From positions 30,938 to 75,307 of the forward strand of contig NZ_PDKP01000003.1 of NCBI RefSeq assembly GCF_002837055.1: a DNA stretch of 44,370 bases. Direction: 5' to 3'. A program made the position numbers and the translations under genes. The notes under the pieces are model-generated. The model worked only from the letters and a program-made list of their open reading frames with translations. It did no database searches and had not been told where the DNA came from. Shown piece by piece: positions 24,391-34,300 of this stretch. Origin of the DNA: Lactobacillus apis. GTDB lineage: Bacteria; Bacillota; Bacilli; Lactobacillales; Lactobacillaceae. Each line of letters starts with the position of its first letter. The stretch's first letter is position 1.

Positions 24391-27027
24391 ATGAAGAAAC
24401 TAACAAGTTCGGAATTTAGACAAATGTTTTTGGATTTCTTCGAACAACATGGTCATATGGTGATGCCAAGTCAATCACTAATTCCGCAAGATGATCCAAC
24501 ACTACTTTGGATTAACTCTGGTGTTGCAACAATGAAGAAATACTTTGATGGTTCTGTTGTACCTAAAAATCATCGAATTACTAGTTCACAAAAATCAATT
24601 AGAACTAATGATATTGAAAACGTAGGTAAAACAGCACGTCACCAAACCTTCTTTGAAATGCTTGGTAACTTTTCAGTTGGTGATTACTTTAAAAAAGAGG
24701 CTATTTCTTGGGCTTGGGAATTTTTGACTAGTCCAGAATGGCTTGATTTGGATAAAGAAAAGCTTTACTGCACGGTTTACCCTAAAGATACTGAAGCACA
24801 TAAAATTTGGCTTGAAGTTGGCATGCCTGAAGATCATATTGTTAAATTAGAAGAAAACTTCTGGGACATTGGTGAAGGTCCATGTGGTCCTGACTCCGAA
24901 ATCTTCTATGATCGTGGTCAAGAAAATAATGACGTGGCAGAAGACGATCCAGAGAACTTCCCTGGTGGTGAAAATGCGCGTTATCTAGAAATTTGGAACA
25001 TTGTGTTCTCCCAATACAACCACTTGGCAAATGGTGAATATGTTGATCAACCGCATAAAAACATTGATACGGGAATGGGACTAGAGCGTGTACTGTCAAT
25101 TTTACAAGACGCTCCAACTAACTTTGAAACTGATTTATTCTTGCCAATCATCCACGAAACAGAAAAGATGACTGCAAATAAGAAATATGGCGAAAACGCA
25201 GCAGACACTACTGCCTTCAAGATAATTGCCGATCACGTTCGAACAGTCAGTTTTGCTATTGCTGATGGGGCATTACCATCAAATACTGGACGTGGCTACG
25301 TTCTACGTCGATTAATTCGTCGTGCCGATTTAAATGGTCAACGCTTAGGTATTAAAGGTTCATTTCTTTATAAGCTGGTACCTGTTGTTGGTAAGATTAT
25401 GGAGAGCCATTATCCAGAAGTTACTGATCAGAAGGACTTTATTGCTAAAGTAATTAAGAACGAAGAAGAAAGATTCCAATTAACTCTTGATTCTGGTTTA
25501 ACTCTACTTGATGACTTAATTGAAAAGGCTAAGAAGTCTGACGATAAAACAATTTCAGGAAAAGATGCATTTAAGTTATTCGATACTTACGGTTTCCCTT
25601 ACGAATTAACTTTTGAAACTGCACAGGATGCAGGATTAGAAGTTGATAAAAAGGGCTTTGACGCTGAAATGAAAGCTCAAAAAGAACGTGCACGTAAAGC
25701 ACGTGGTGATTTGCAATCAATGGGCGCACAAGATGAAACTTTAATGAACCTAAAAGACAAATCTGAATTTGAGTATGGTGTATACGAAGACAATGCAAAA
25801 TTGATTGATATTCTTGTTGATGACCAACTAGTTGATCGCGCTGACGGTGATCATGCAGTCTTAATCTTTGATAAGACTCCATTTTACGCTGAACGAGGCG
25901 GTCAGGTAGCCGACCATGGTAATATTTACAACCGTGAAGGTGAACTAGTTGCTCAAGTAACTGATGTACAACACGCACCAAATGATCAAAACATGCACTT
26001 TGTTGATGTTGTTTTGCCACTAGAAAAGGGTGAAGAATACACCTTAAAGATTGACCGTGTTCGTCGTGAAGGGTTACGTCATTCACATACAGCTACGCAC
26101 TTATTGCACGCTGCTTTAAGAAGTGTGTTAGGTGAGCATACTCATCAAGCAGGAAGTTTGGTAGAACCTGATTTCTTACGCTTTGACTTTACTGCTATTG
26201 AACCAATGACCGCGAAAGAAATTAAATCGGTTGAAAACTTAGTTAACCAAAAGATTTGGGAAGCAATTGAAGTTAAAACAACCATTACTGATCCAGAAAA
26301 AGGAAAAGACATGGGCGCTTTAGCCTTATTTGATGGTAAATATGGTGACAAAGTCCGCGTTGTTCAAATGGATGACTTCTCAATTGAATTCTGTGGTGGT
26401 ACCCACTGTGCTAATACCAATCAAATTGGTGTCTTCAAGATTATTTCCGAGTCAGCAATTGGTGCGGGAATGAGAAGAATTGAAGCAGTGATGTCCAAAA
26501 AGGCATATGAATACCTATCAAACCGTTCCGAATTATTGGACGAAATTCAAGCAGAAGTAAAATCAACTAAGCCTGAAGATATTCTTGATAAAGTTGGTAG
26601 TCTAGAACAAGAGCTGCATGATAGCCAAAAACAAGTTGAAGACTTGAACTCTCAAATTAATCAAGTTAAAGCTGGTTCAATTTTTAATAACGTCGAACAA
26701 GCTGGTGATTTATCAATTATTGCGCAAAAAGTTGACGTTAACGGTATGAATGACTTACGTGAACTGGCTGATACCTGGAAGAGTGAGAACAAATCAGACG
26801 TTCTAGTTTTAGCTGCAGGTAAAGATGGCAAGGCCAACATGATTATTAGTCTAAATGACAAGGCGCTAGATGCAGGTCTCAAAGCAGGTGACCTAATTAA
26901 ACAAGTTGCCCCAACCTTTGGTGGTGGCGGTGGTGGCCGTCCAAACATGGCTCAAGCAGGTGGTAAAAAACCTGAAGGGCTTGAAGATGCCATCAAACAA
27001 GTAATTTCAATCGTTACAGAAAATTAA
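24391..27027 (+). CDS. alaS: Alanyl-tRNA synthetase
   Basis: Charges tRNA-Ala. The 878-residue product has the class II catalytic core (RHQTFFEMLGNFSVGDYF; PDSEIFYD; GRGYVLRRLIRRA), the editing domain with zinc ligands HTATHLLH and CGGTHC, a coiled-coil segment around residues 735-770 and the C-Ala domain with a run of Gly (FGGGGGGRPNMAQ). ATG 24391 follows GGGAGAG; the TTG directly before it is less likely. Regulated by the T-box leader upstream. Confidence 0.98.
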   Translation: MKKLTSSEFRQMFLDFFEQHGHMVMPSQSLIPQDDPTLLWINSGVATMKKYFDGSVVPKNHRITSSQKSIRTNDIENVGKTARHQTFFEMLGNFSVGDYFKKEAISWAWEFLTSPEWLDLDKEKLYCTVYPKDTEAHKIWLEVGMPEDHIVKLEENFWDIGEGPCGPDSEIFYDRGQENNDVAEDDPENFPGGENARYLEIWNIVFSQYNHLANGEYVDQPHKNIDTGMGLERVLSILQDAPTNFETDLFLPIIHETEKMTANKKYGENAADTTAFKIIADHVRTVSFAIADGALPSNTGRGYVLRRLIRRADLNGQRLGIKGSFLYKLVPVVGKIMESHYPEVTDQKDFIAKVIKNEEERFQLTLDSGLTLLDDLIEKAKKSDDKTISGKDAFKLFDTYGFPYELTFETAQDAGLEVDKKGFDAEMKAQKERARKARGDLQSMGAQDETLMNLKDKSEFEYGVYEDNAKLIDILVDDQLVDRADGDHAVLIFDKTPFYAERGGQVADHGNIYNREGELVAQVTDVQHAPNDQNMHFVDVVLPLEKGEEYTLKIDRVRREGLRHSHTATHLLHAALRSVLGEHTHQAGSLVEPDFLRFDFTAIEPMTAKEIKSVENLVNQKIWEAIEVKTTITDPEKGKDMGALALFDGKYGDKVRVVQMDDFSIEFCGGTHCANTNQIGVFKIISESAIGAGMRRIEAVMSKKAYEYLSNRSELLDEIQAEVKSTKPEDILDKVGSLEQELHDSQKQVEDLNSQINQVKAGSIFNNVEQAGDLSIIAQKVDVNGMNDLRELADTWKSENKSDVLVLAAGKDGKANMIISLNDKALDAGLKAGDLIKQVAPTFGGGGGGRPNMAQAGGKKPEGLEDAIKQVISIVTEN

Positions 27028-27079
27028 GTGATTGAGTTTAACAGGTTTTTCAAGTAAAATTATGCTAGGAGGAATGATT

Positions 27080-27337
27080 ATGAGTTCGCTAGATAAGACA
27101 ATGCATTTTGACTTTAATGAAAATAAAGGCAAGAATGTCTATGACACTCTCCAAGAGGTATATAATGCCCTTGAAGAAAAAGGATACAATCCAGTTAACC
27201 AGATTGTCGGTTACTTACTGTCTGGCGATCCGGCATATATTCCACGGCATAATGACGCACGTAATTTGATTTTAAAACATGAACGTGATGAAATAATTGA
27301 AGAGCTTGTAAAAAGTTATCTTGGCAAAAATAAATAA
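27080..27337 (+). CDS. ireB: IreB family protein (DUF965/UPF0297)
   Basis: Small regulator of 85 residues. The sequence [18 protein letters not shown] and [14 protein letters not shown] is the whole-family signature. In Enterococcus faecalis IreB is phosphorylated on N-terminal Thr by the kinase IreK and affects cephalosporin resistance; a Thr at residue 7 is in the corresponding place. ATG 27080 is 7 bases after AGGAGG, so the longer frame from 27032 is rejected. It overlaps ruvX by one base and begins the ireB-ruvX-DUF1292 set. Confidence 0.95.
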   Translation: MSSLDKTMHFDFNENKGKNVYDTLQEVYNALEEKGYNPVNQIVGYLLSGDPAYIPRHNDARNLILKHERDEIIEELVKSYLGKNK

Positions 27338-27765
27338 TGCGCTTGCTTGGTTTGGATGTCGGTTCAAAGACAGTCGGAGTGGCAGTTAGTGATGAATTGG
27401 GAATAACCGCCCAAAAAGTTACAACCATTCCGATTGATGAAGATCGATTTAATTTTGGGATGCGTCCTTTGAAGAAAATCGTTCGTGAATATAATCCGTC
27501 CGGTTTTGTGCTAGGATTACCTAAGAATATGGACGGTTCATCTGGTGCTTCTGTTAAAAGAAGTAAGGCATACGGTCAAAGATTGCAAGAAAAGTTTGGC
27601 TTGCCGGTTTATTATTCAGATGAACGCTTGACCACAGTTGAATCCCAGCGTGTGCTGGTTGATGAAGCTGAAATTCATGACCGCCATAAACGTAAAGAAG
27701 TTATTGACCAAATGGCTGCGGTTTTAATTCTGCAAAATTATTTAGACCTAAATCGAAAGGATTAA
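27337..27765 (+). CDS. ruvX: Holliday junction resolvase-like YqgF/RuvX
   Basis: RNase H-fold nuclease of 142 residues implicated in Holliday junction resolution and pre-16S rRNA maturation. Catalytic acidic residues are visible in LGLDVGSKTVGVAVSD (Asp6), YYSDERLTT and the C-terminal IDQMAAVLILQ region. Start codon overlaps the ireB stop. Confidence 0.95.
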   Translation: MRLLGLDVGSKTVGVAVSDELGITAQKVTTIPIDEDRFNFGMRPLKKIVREYNPSGFVLGLPKNMDGSSGASVKRSKAYGQRLQEKFGLPVYYSDERLTTVESQRVLVDEAEIHDRHKRKEVIDQMAAVLILQNYLDLNRKD

Positions 27766-27766
27766 T

Positions 27767-28072
27767 ATGACACAAGAAATACAAGGCGATGATCGCCAAT
27801 TAACTTTAGTTGATGAAAATGGTAATGAGGAGTTATACGAAGTTTTATTCACTTTTCATTCAGACGATTATGACAAGTCTTACATTTTACTTTATCCAGC
27901 TTCGACGGATGAAGATGAGGAAATCGAAGTCCTTGCATTCAGTTTTGATGCTGACGCTGATGGAGATGTAACCAGCAACGATTTGCATGAAATTGAAGCA
28001 GACGATGAATGGGATATGGTTCAGGGTGTACTCAATACATTCTTGGACGATGACCGTTTAAACGGTGAATAA
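27767..28072 (+). CDS. DUF1292 family protein
   Basis: Acidic 101-residue protein (YrzB-like) with the family pattern LVDENGNEELYEVLFTF and EIEVLAFSF; about a quarter of residues are Asp or Glu. It always follows ruvX in Firmicutes. Function unknown. One base separates it from ruvX. Confidence 0.9.
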   Translation: MTQEIQGDDRQLTLVDENGNEELYEVLFTFHSDDYDKSYILLYPASTDEDEEIEVLAFSFDADADGDVTSNDLHEIEADDEWDMVQGVLNTFLDDDRLNGE

Positions 28073-28075
28073 ATG

Positions 28076-28105
28076 AAAAAGACTGGCGAAGCCAGCCTTT
28101 TTTTA
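28076..28105 (+). terminator. Terminator after the ireB-ruvX-DUF1292 unit
   Basis: CTGGC-GAA-GCCAG hairpin extended by A/T pairs and followed by a run of seven T. Confidence 0.8.
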
Positions 28106-28125
28106 TTAATAGAGATTTTAAATAG

Positions 28126-30486
28126 ATGAATAATAAAATATTAGAAACACTAGAATTTGCAAAAATCACTGAAAAATTGCAAAAAATGGCGATTACGGCT
28201 CCAGCTAAAAAAATGGCGGCTAAGCTTTTGCCAAGTGCTGATTTTACTCAAGTTGAAAGAGAACTAAGTCAAACACTAACCGGTGCAAACTTGTTGCGCA
28301 TAAAAGGGCAGATGCCGTTAACTGACTTCATGGATGTTACGCCAAGTACGAAACGCTTGCGAATTAAGGCTAATTTGAATGCCCATGAATTGGGTAACTT
28401 GCTACTAGTACTAACTCTGGCTAATGACATTAATAACTTTGTGGCTGATGTAGATGAAGAAGAACTTGATTTATCGGCCATTGAAACTATTTTAGCAGAG
28501 TTAGATGTACCAGATACCTTATTCAATCAGTTAAAAAAGGCGCTTGATTATGACGGTGAAATTCTTGATAATGCCTCCACTAAGTTGGCACAGCTACGTC
28601 ATGAACTAAAAAATAATGACCGTGAAATCAAGAATCGAATGGATGCTTACACTAAGGGGAGCAGTAGCAAGTATTTGTCTGAACAAATTGTTACAATCAG
28701 AGATGAGCGCTACGTTATTCCAGTTAAGCAAGAATACCGAAATAAGTTTGGCGGTGTAGTTCATGATCAAAGTGCTAGTGGACAAACACTGTTTATTGAG
28801 CCTAGCAGCGTCCTGAACCTAAATAATCAACAACAAAACTTGCTTGCGGAAGAAAGACGTGAAATTGAACGCATTTTACGTAATCTTTCTGATTTGGCAC
28901 GCGAAGAGGTTGATCAAATTGATACTATTTTTTCTGCAATTGTTCAGTTAGACTTCATTCAGGCTAAGGCAAGACTTGCTCATGAAATGAAAGCGACCGA
29001 GCCTAAATTAACACAGGACCACTCACTTTCATTTATTAAAGCGAGACACCCGTTAATTGATCCTGAAAAAGTTGTGGCTAATGATATCCGTTTGGGCGAA
29101 GAATTTGACACAATTTTAATAACGGGACCGAACACAGGTGGTAAGACAATCACTTTAAAAACCGTTGGTTTGTTGCAGTTAATGGCACAAGCAGGACTAT
29201 TTATTCCAGCTGCTGAGGGCAGTAAAGCAGCTGTTTTTCGTGATATTTGTGCCGATATTGGTGATGAACAGTCAATTGAGCAATCGCTCAGTACCTTTTC
29301 ATCCCACATTAATGGCATCATTGATATTATGAAAAATGTCGATGATCAAACTTTGGTTTTAATTGATGAAATTGGTGCGGGAACTGATCCAGAAGAAGGA
29401 GCCAGTTTAGCAATTAGTATTTTAGACTTTTTACGCAAAAAGCAGGCTAAAATTATTGTAACCACACACTATCCTGAGTTGAAATTATATGGTTACAACC
29501 GGCCAAAAGTTACCAATGCTTCAATGGAATTTGATTTGAAGACCTTATCGCCGACTTATCGGCTGCAAATTGGGATTCCTGGCCACAGTAATGCCTTTGC
29601 AATTGCGCGAAGACTAGGGATGCGCGAAGATGTAGTCAAAAGCGCTGAAAGCCTCATGTCAGATGATAATGCCGACATTAATCAAATGATTGAAGAATTG
29701 ACTAAGCAGACTAAGGCAGCAACAGATGCTCGCAATCATTTAGTGACAAGTCTTGATCGTAGCAAAAAGCTTGAGCTTAAACTGCAGCAAGCACTTGACT
29801 GGTACAATCAACGCGTCCAAAAGCAACTCGAATTTGCTCAGGAACGTGCTAATGAAGTTGTCGCAAAGAGCCGTAAAAAAGCCGAAAAGATTATCGAACA
29901 GCTTGAAAATCAGCAAGGCAATGTAAAACAGAATGAGCTAATTGAGGCAAAAAGTGAATTCAACCAGCTTGAAAAGCAGAATGAAAATTTGGCGCATAAT
30001 CGTGTTTTGCAAAAAGAAAAACGTCGTCACCATGTCAATGTTGGCGATAAGGTTAAGGTGTTGTCATATGGCCAGACTGGTACAATAACTAAAAAGATGT
30101 CAGAGCATGAGTATGAAGTACAAATGGGCATTATTAAGGTTAAAGTCAGTGACCGTGACATTGAAAAGGTTGGTGTGGATAATGAAGCAAAGAAGCATTC
30201 AACCAAGCTAGTCCGTGCTACTGGTGCTAATCGTCGCAGTAATGCACGTAGTGAATTAGACTTGCGTGGACAGCGCTATGATGAGGCAATGACCAATCTT
30301 GATCGTTATATTGATTCAGTTTTACTGGCTGGGCTTGATGTAGTGACGATTATTCATGGTATCGGAACAGGTGCCATTAGAAAGGGCGTTTGGCAATACT
30401 TAAAGGCAAGTAGACACGTCAAAAGCTTTAATTACGCTCCTGCAAACGAAGGTGGCAACGGAGCGACGATTGTTCACTTGAAGTAG
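28126..30486 (+). CDS. mutS2: MutS2 endonuclease/ATPase
   Basis: A 786-residue MutS-family ATPase that lacks the mismatch-recognition domain. Walker A GPNTGGKTITLK and Walker B TLVLIDEIGAGTDPEEG lie in the middle, followed by the signature STFSSH region, a long coiled coil (residues ~510-640) and a C-terminal Smr nuclease domain with LDLRGQRYDEA and IIHGIGTGAIRKGV. The family limits recombination and, in Bacillus, splits collided ribosomes. The ribosome site is weak (AGAG). Confidence 0.96.
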   Translation: MNNKILETLEFAKITEKLQKMAITAPAKKMAAKLLPSADFTQVERELSQTLTGANLLRIKGQMPLTDFMDVTPSTKRLRIKANLNAHELGNLLLVLTLANDINNFVADVDEEELDLSAIETILAELDVPDTLFNQLKKALDYDGEILDNASTKLAQLRHELKNNDREIKNRMDAYTKGSSSKYLSEQIVTIRDERYVIPVKQEYRNKFGGVVHDQSASGQTLFIEPSSVLNLNNQQQNLLAEERREIERILRNLSDLAREEVDQIDTIFSAIVQLDFIQAKARLAHEMKATEPKLTQDHSLSFIKARHPLIDPEKVVANDIRLGEEFDTILITGPNTGGKTITLKTVGLLQLMAQAGLFIPAAEGSKAAVFRDICADIGDEQSIEQSLSTFSSHINGIIDIMKNVDDQTLVLIDEIGAGTDPEEGASLAISILDFLRKKQAKIIVTTHYPELKLYGYNRPKVTNASMEFDLKTLSPTYRLQIGIPGHSNAFAIARRLGMREDVVKSAESLMSDDNADINQMIEELTKQTKAATDARNHLVTSLDRSKKLELKLQQALDWYNQRVQKQLEFAQERANEVVAKSRKKAEKIIEQLENQQGNVKQNELIEAKSEFNQLEKQNENLAHNRVLQKEKRRHHVNVGDKVKVLSYGQTGTITKKMSEHEYEVQMGIIKVKVSDRDIEKVGVDNEAKKHSTKLVRATGANRRSNARSELDLRGQRYDEAMTNLDRYIDSVLLAGLDVVTIIHGIGTGAIRKGVWQYLKASRHVKSFNYAPANEGGNGATIVHLK

Positions 30487-30496
30487 CGCGTTTAAC

Positions 30497-30524
30497 TTGT
30501 AAAAAGTAAGTTACATGCTATAAT
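30497..30524 (+). promoter_or_regulatory. trxA promoter (extended -10)
   Basis: TTGTAA (-35), 16-base spacer and TGCTATAAT, an extended -10. Confidence 0.7.
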
Positions 30525-30569
30525 TAAATTACTTATGAAAAGCTACAACTATTTAGGGAGGTTTTACTC

Positions 30570-30881
30570 ATGGTTGATGAACTTACAGATCAAAACTTTG
30601 AAGAAGAAACTAAAGATGGCGTTGTCCTAACTGACTTTTGGGCAACATGGTGTGGGCCTTGCAAAATGCAATCACCAGTTATTGATGAATTAGCTGAAGA
30701 GCGTCAAGATGTTAAATTCACCAAGATGGATGTTGATGAAAATAAAGATACACCAAGTTCTTTAGGTGTAATGGCAATTCCAACTTTAATCATCAAAAAG
30801 AATGGTGAAATTGTTGATCGTTTGACAGGTTACACACCTAAGGCAAAGCTTGATCAAATTTTGAATCAATACACAGATTAA
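30570..30881 (+). CDS. trxA: Thioredoxin
   Basis: Cytoplasmic disulfide reductase of 103 residues. The active site WCGPCK has Cys28 and Cys31; the cis-proline loop is MAIPTLIIKKNG. GGGAGG sets the start. Stands alone with its own promoter and terminator. Confidence 0.97.
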   Translation: MVDELTDQNFEEETKDGVVLTDFWATWCGPCKMQSPVIDELAEERQDVKFTKMDVDENKDTPSSLGVMAIPTLIIKKNGEIVDRLTGYTPKAKLDQILNQYTD

Positions 30882-30889
30882 AAGTATAG

Positions 30890-30921
30890 AAAAACCTTCT
30901 GCAATTAGCAGAAGGTTTTTT
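30890..30921 (+). terminator. Terminator of trxA
   Basis: AAAACCTTCTGC / GCAGAAGGTTTT stem plus T-run. Confidence 0.92.
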
Positions 30922-30958
30922 GATTGCTCTAACTTGGAAAGTGACGAACAGATCACTA

Positions 30959-31333
30959 TTAGTTGTTTCTAGCTTGTAAAAGATCACGAATTTGTTTTAA
31001 GTAATCTTCTGAAGTAGGTTGAGCTGGTTTTTGCTCAGCAGGTTTAGGTCTAGTTACTTTGTTGACTGCTTTAACAAGCAGGAAGACAATAAAGGCGATA
31101 ATTAAGAAATTAATCACCGTATTGATAAATGCACCATATTTAAATGTTGCACCGCCAACTTTCAAAACTAAGTTGGATAAGTCGATTCGACCGATAAATA
31201 GACCGATAAGTGGGTTGATTAGGTTGGATACTAATGAATTTACAATATTGGTGAATGCACCGCCGATGATAACACCGACTGCTAAATCAATTACATTGCC
31301 ACGTTCAATAAATTGCTTAAATTCTTTCAGCAT
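30959..31333 (-). CDS. mscL: Large-conductance mechanosensitive channel
   Basis: Pressure-relief channel of 124 residues. The N-terminus MLKEFKQFIERGNVIDLAVGVIIGGAF is the MscL pore helix; the second membrane helix is NTVINFLIIAFIVFLLVKAVN; the tail is charged (EDYLKQIRDLL). ATG 31333 has GGAGG 8 bases before it, so the longer frame is not used. Confidence 0.96.
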   Translation of the reverse strand: MLKEFKQFIERGNVIDLAVGVIIGGAFTNIVNSLVSNLINPLIGLFIGRIDLSNLVLKVGGATFKYGAFINTVINFLIIAFIVFLLVKAVNKVTRPKPAEQKPAQPTSEDYLKQIRDLLQARNN

Positions 31334-31405
31334 AATTTTTTCCTCCATTCTCACTTTAATCATAGAGCAAAGATGGCAAGAAACTCAATTAAGCTGCTTT
31401 TTAAT

Positions 31406-31813
31406 TTAATCAAATTTGGCTGCTATGTGAACTAAATTATTTTTGTGATCAATTTCTAATTCGCATTCAGTTGTGCGGCCAGTTTCTTTTTCAACTGCCT
31501 CCGCAATGATTCCTGCTTCAAGCGAAAACTCTTGGCTGTCACTATTAAGCCGGTCGGTAACGCTTTGACCTGCTAATTCAAAATCAATTTCTGTTCTGCG
31601 TTCCTTTATTTTGGTTAAAGTGCCAAATTCAGTTGTTTCAAAGAAACTATTAACATCTTCAAAGGAAGCTAAATCATATTTACGAGCGATTCTTTTGCCG
31701 CCCCAATATAAAATTTCTTCGCTTGTTTCACCCAAAATAGTTGGTAAAAGAAAGTCGCGATATAACTGATTAACAAAATATACGTGTTCACTTTGTTGCT
31801 GATAGTCTTGCAT
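31406..31813 (-). CDS. DUF2507 family protein (YslB-like)
   Basis: A 135-residue cytoplasmic protein. Family traits are FLLPTILGETSEEILYWGGKRIARKY and FSLEAGIIAEAVEKETGR. In Firmicutes the gene lies just before and divergent from, or upstream of, murI, as here. The fold is related to heme-NO-binding-like (TRAPP-type) proteins; role unknown. Confidence 0.85.
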   Translation of the reverse strand: MQDYQQQSEHVYFVNQLYRDFLLPTILGETSEEILYWGGKRIARKYDLASFEDVNSFFETTEFGTLTKIKERRTEIDFELAGQSVTDRLNSDSQEFSLEAGIIAEAVEKETGRTTECELEIDHKNNLVHIAAKFD

Positions 31814-31892
31814 TAAGAATTCATCCCTTTTATTTTCTTATATTTTACCTTAAAATTGATTGAAATAGAAAAAAATAAGGGGATTTTATATT

Positions 31893-32681
31893 ATGGATAA
31901 TCGGCCAATCGGGTTGTTAGATTCTGGTGTTGGCGGTTTAACGGTAGTTAAAAAAATTATTGCGCAAATGCCAAATGAAGCAACAGTTTTTATTGGTGAT
32001 AATGCACATATTCCATATGGTGATAAAACTAAAGAAGAAATCACTGAATTAACGAGACAAAGTGTTGAATTTTTATTGAGTAAAAATGTTAAATTGATTA
32101 TTTTTGCCTGTAATACAGCAACTAAGGTTGCGCTAGATGTTATCAAAAATGAAACTAACACTAAGCTGATTGGTGTGATTAAATCTGGCAGCATCGCTGC
32201 AATACGTGCGACTAAAAATAAGCATATTGCTGTTGTCGGGACTCAAATGACGGCGACCTCGCACGCTTACAAAAAAGAAATTACGGCGCTTGATCCTACA
32301 ATTGAAGTTACAGAATTAGCTGCTCCTAAGTTAGTGCCGCTAATCGAAAATAATGCTACACCAGCGGACATTTTACCTGTTTTAAAGGAAACACTAGAAC
32401 CATTACAAAAGAAGAGTTTTGATACATTAATCTTGGGCTGTACCCATTATCCAATTATTCAAAAGCAATTTGCACAGTGTTTACCTAAAAACGTGCAATT
32501 AATCAATCCTGCTGATGAGATTGCCAGATATACAGAAGAATTATTGCAGACCAAAGGAGCAACATGCGAACGGCCAAATTTGGGCAAGCATGAGTACTTT
32601 ACGACTGGGGACGTCAAAAAAGTAAATAAATTGGGCGCGCAAATTCTCGCTGATCCTAATTTCAACGCAATTCAAGTATAA
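31893..32681 (+). CDS. murI: Glutamate racemase
   Basis: Supplies D-glutamate for peptidoglycan. The two catalytic Cys are Cys73 (FACNTAT) and Cys183 (LGCTHYP); Asp10 is in LLDSGVGGLTV. The 262-residue length is normal. AAGGGGA sets the start. It is followed after 12 bases by rdgB, the usual Firmicute pair. Confidence 0.97.
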   Translation: MDNRPIGLLDSGVGGLTVVKKIIAQMPNEATVFIGDNAHIPYGDKTKEEITELTRQSVEFLLSKNVKLIIFACNTATKVALDVIKNETNTKLIGVIKSGSIAAIRATKNKHIAVVGTQMTATSHAYKKEITALDPTIEVTELAAPKLVPLIENNATPADILPVLKETLEPLQKKSFDTLILGCTHYPIIQKQFAQCLPKNVQLINPADEIARYTEELLQTKGATCERPNLGKHEYFTTGDVKKVNKLGAQILADPNFNAIQV

Positions 32682-32693
32682 AAGGGACAAAAA

Positions 32694-33308
32694 ATGAAAG
32701 AAATTTTATTTGCTACAACTAATCAAGGAAAAGTAAGAGAGCTTCAAGAGGCCTTCAAACAGGCTAAGATTGACGTTCAAATCAAGACTAATGCAGATTT
32801 AAAGCATCCACCTATCGTTGAAGAATATGGAACGACTTTTGAGCAAAATGCGAAGCTAAAAGCACATGCTTTGGCTGAATTTAGTAACATGATTACGATT
32901 GCTGATGATTCTGGTTTGATGGTTGATGCACTTGATGGTGCACCTGGGGTGCGATCAGCACGTTTTGCTGGTGAAGAGCACAATGATCAAAAAAATAATG
33001 CTAAATTGTTAGTTGAGCTCGGTGGAGTTCCATCAGAAAAGAGAACGGCCAAATTTAATACAACAATTGTGGCATCCTATCCGGGCGAATTTGAACATGA
33101 CTTAGTTGTTTCTGGACAGTGCGCGGGTCGAATTCTGGTGGCACCAGAAGGTGAAGATGGTTTTGGTTACGATCCACTTTTTTATGTGCCAGAAAAAGGT
33201 AAGACCTTTGCTCAAATGACGGTTGCTGAAAAAAATGGACTATCACATCGTGGTCGAGCAATCCAAAAGCTGCTTGAGAAATTTCCGACCTGGTTAGCCC
33301 AGTTTTAA
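32694..33308 (+). CDS. rdgB: XTP/dITP diphosphatase (RdgB/HAM1)
   Basis: House-cleaning pyrophosphatase of 204 residues that removes non-canonical purine triphosphates. Motifs: FATTNQGKVRELQEA, TIADDSGLMVDALDGAPGVRSARFAG and GEDGFGYDPLFY, FAQMTVAEKNGLSHRGRA. Co-transcribed with murI. Confidence 0.96.
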   Translation: MKEILFATTNQGKVRELQEAFKQAKIDVQIKTNADLKHPPIVEEYGTTFEQNAKLKAHALAEFSNMITIADDSGLMVDALDGAPGVRSARFAGEEHNDQKNNAKLLVELGGVPSEKRTAKFNTTIVASYPGEFEHDLVVSGQCAGRILVAPEGEDGFGYDPLFYVPEKGKTFAQMTVAEKNGLSHRGRAIQKLLEKFPTWLAQF

Positions 33309-33310
33309 AC

Positions 33311-33373
33311 AAAAAAGGTTAATTACACTAAAGTATGTTGTTTATCACGAACTTAATGTAATTAGCCTTTTTT
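33311..33373. terminator. Bidirectional terminator between rdgB and mscS
   Basis: AAAAAAGGTTAATTACA pairs with TGTAATTAGCCTTTTTT (one mismatch) across a ~29-base loop; T-runs on both strands. Touches the 3' end of mscS. Confidence 0.75.
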
Positions 33374-34187
33374 ATTGTGCTAAATTGATGTCATGTGCCT
33401 GTAAAGTTTTTAAATACTCAGACAAATAGCGATCTTGCACTGTTTTTTCATTGCCTGGCTTGACTTGAAAATGAACAACATATTTCACTGTTTGAGCAGT
33501 TTGAGAAGTAACCCCAACAATTAATGGTTTTTGAATAAGCGCTTTTTCTTTGCCCTCATTTTGTGAGTTAACCTGATTGATCAATTCTCGAACATAATTG
33601 AAGTCATTATCAACTTTTAACTGCAGTTCAATGTCAAGGCCAATACCACCGTGTGCGAGATTCTGAACAATTGAGATGTTACGATTAGGAATATAGATAA
33701 TAGAACCATCGGTGCCTTTGAGTCTAGTAGTTCTGAGTCCCAGTTGAATCACTACACCCGTTTGATTGTTTATTTGAACAAGGTCACCCACGTCAAATTG
33801 ATCTTCGCTTAAAATAAAGAAGCCGTTGACGAGGTCACTAACAAAGCCTTGTGCGCCCATCCCTAATGCAAGTGAGAAAATACCAGCGCTTGCGAGCAAG
33901 GTGCCGATTGGAACACCCAGAATTGATAAAACTGCAAAGAGGTAAAAGAAAATTACAGTGTAGGAAAAAATACTGTTAATTAGGGCAGCAACTGTCTTAG
34001 ACCGCTTATTTTGGGGTCTTTTGCTGTTTTTCCAATAATGATTAATTATTTTTTTGCCAAAATGAGAAATTAAGAAGAAGATAATTGTGGAGATGGCAAG
34101 CTGCCAAACCACAGTCAACACTTGCGTACCAATTTGGTCCCAATTAAATTTTAAATTTCTTTGATTTAGTTGAAATGTCGGTTTCAT
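33372..34187 (-). CDS. Small-conductance mechanosensitive channel (MscS family)
   Basis: A 271-residue membrane protein with three transmembrane segments in the first ~125 residues and the conserved pore-helix/beta-domain pattern LALGMGAQGFVSDLVNGFFILSEDQFDVGDLVQI, followed by TRLKGTDGSIIYIPN. Length and layout match the compact YkuT-like group. Convergent with rdgB. Confidence 0.92.
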   Translation of the reverse strand: MKPTFQLNQRNLKFNWDQIGTQVLTVVWQLAISTIIFFLISHFGKKIINHYWKNSKRPQNKRSKTVAALINSIFSYTVIFFYLFAVLSILGVPIGTLLASAGIFSLALGMGAQGFVSDLVNGFFILSEDQFDVGDLVQINNQTGVVIQLGLRTTRLKGTDGSIIYIPNRNISIVQNLAHGGIGLDIELQLKVDNDFNYVRELINQVNSQNEGKEKALIQKPLIVGVTSQTAQTVKYVVHFQVKPGNEKTVQDRYLSEYLKTLQAHDINLAQ

Positions 34188-34300
34188 GGTTTCCCGCCTT
34201 TCTTATATGCATATTAATCATAGCAAAATATTACATATAGATTGAGATTGAAGCATTTTCATGCTAGACTTTTTTTAAGGTATAGAATTGGAGGTAGAAG

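Noticed and set aside
25571-26086. 171-codon frame on the minus strand inside alaS
   Set aside because: Composition is His/Leu/Gln-rich as expected from the complement of a coding frame, there is no ribosome site, and alaS is unambiguous.
27032-27079. Longer N-terminus for ireB
   Set aside because: The AGGAGG lies inside it and the family begins at MSSLDKT-like sequence.
33055-33312. Minus-strand frame across the end of rdgB
   Set aside because: Antisense shadow of a conserved gene, with no start signals.
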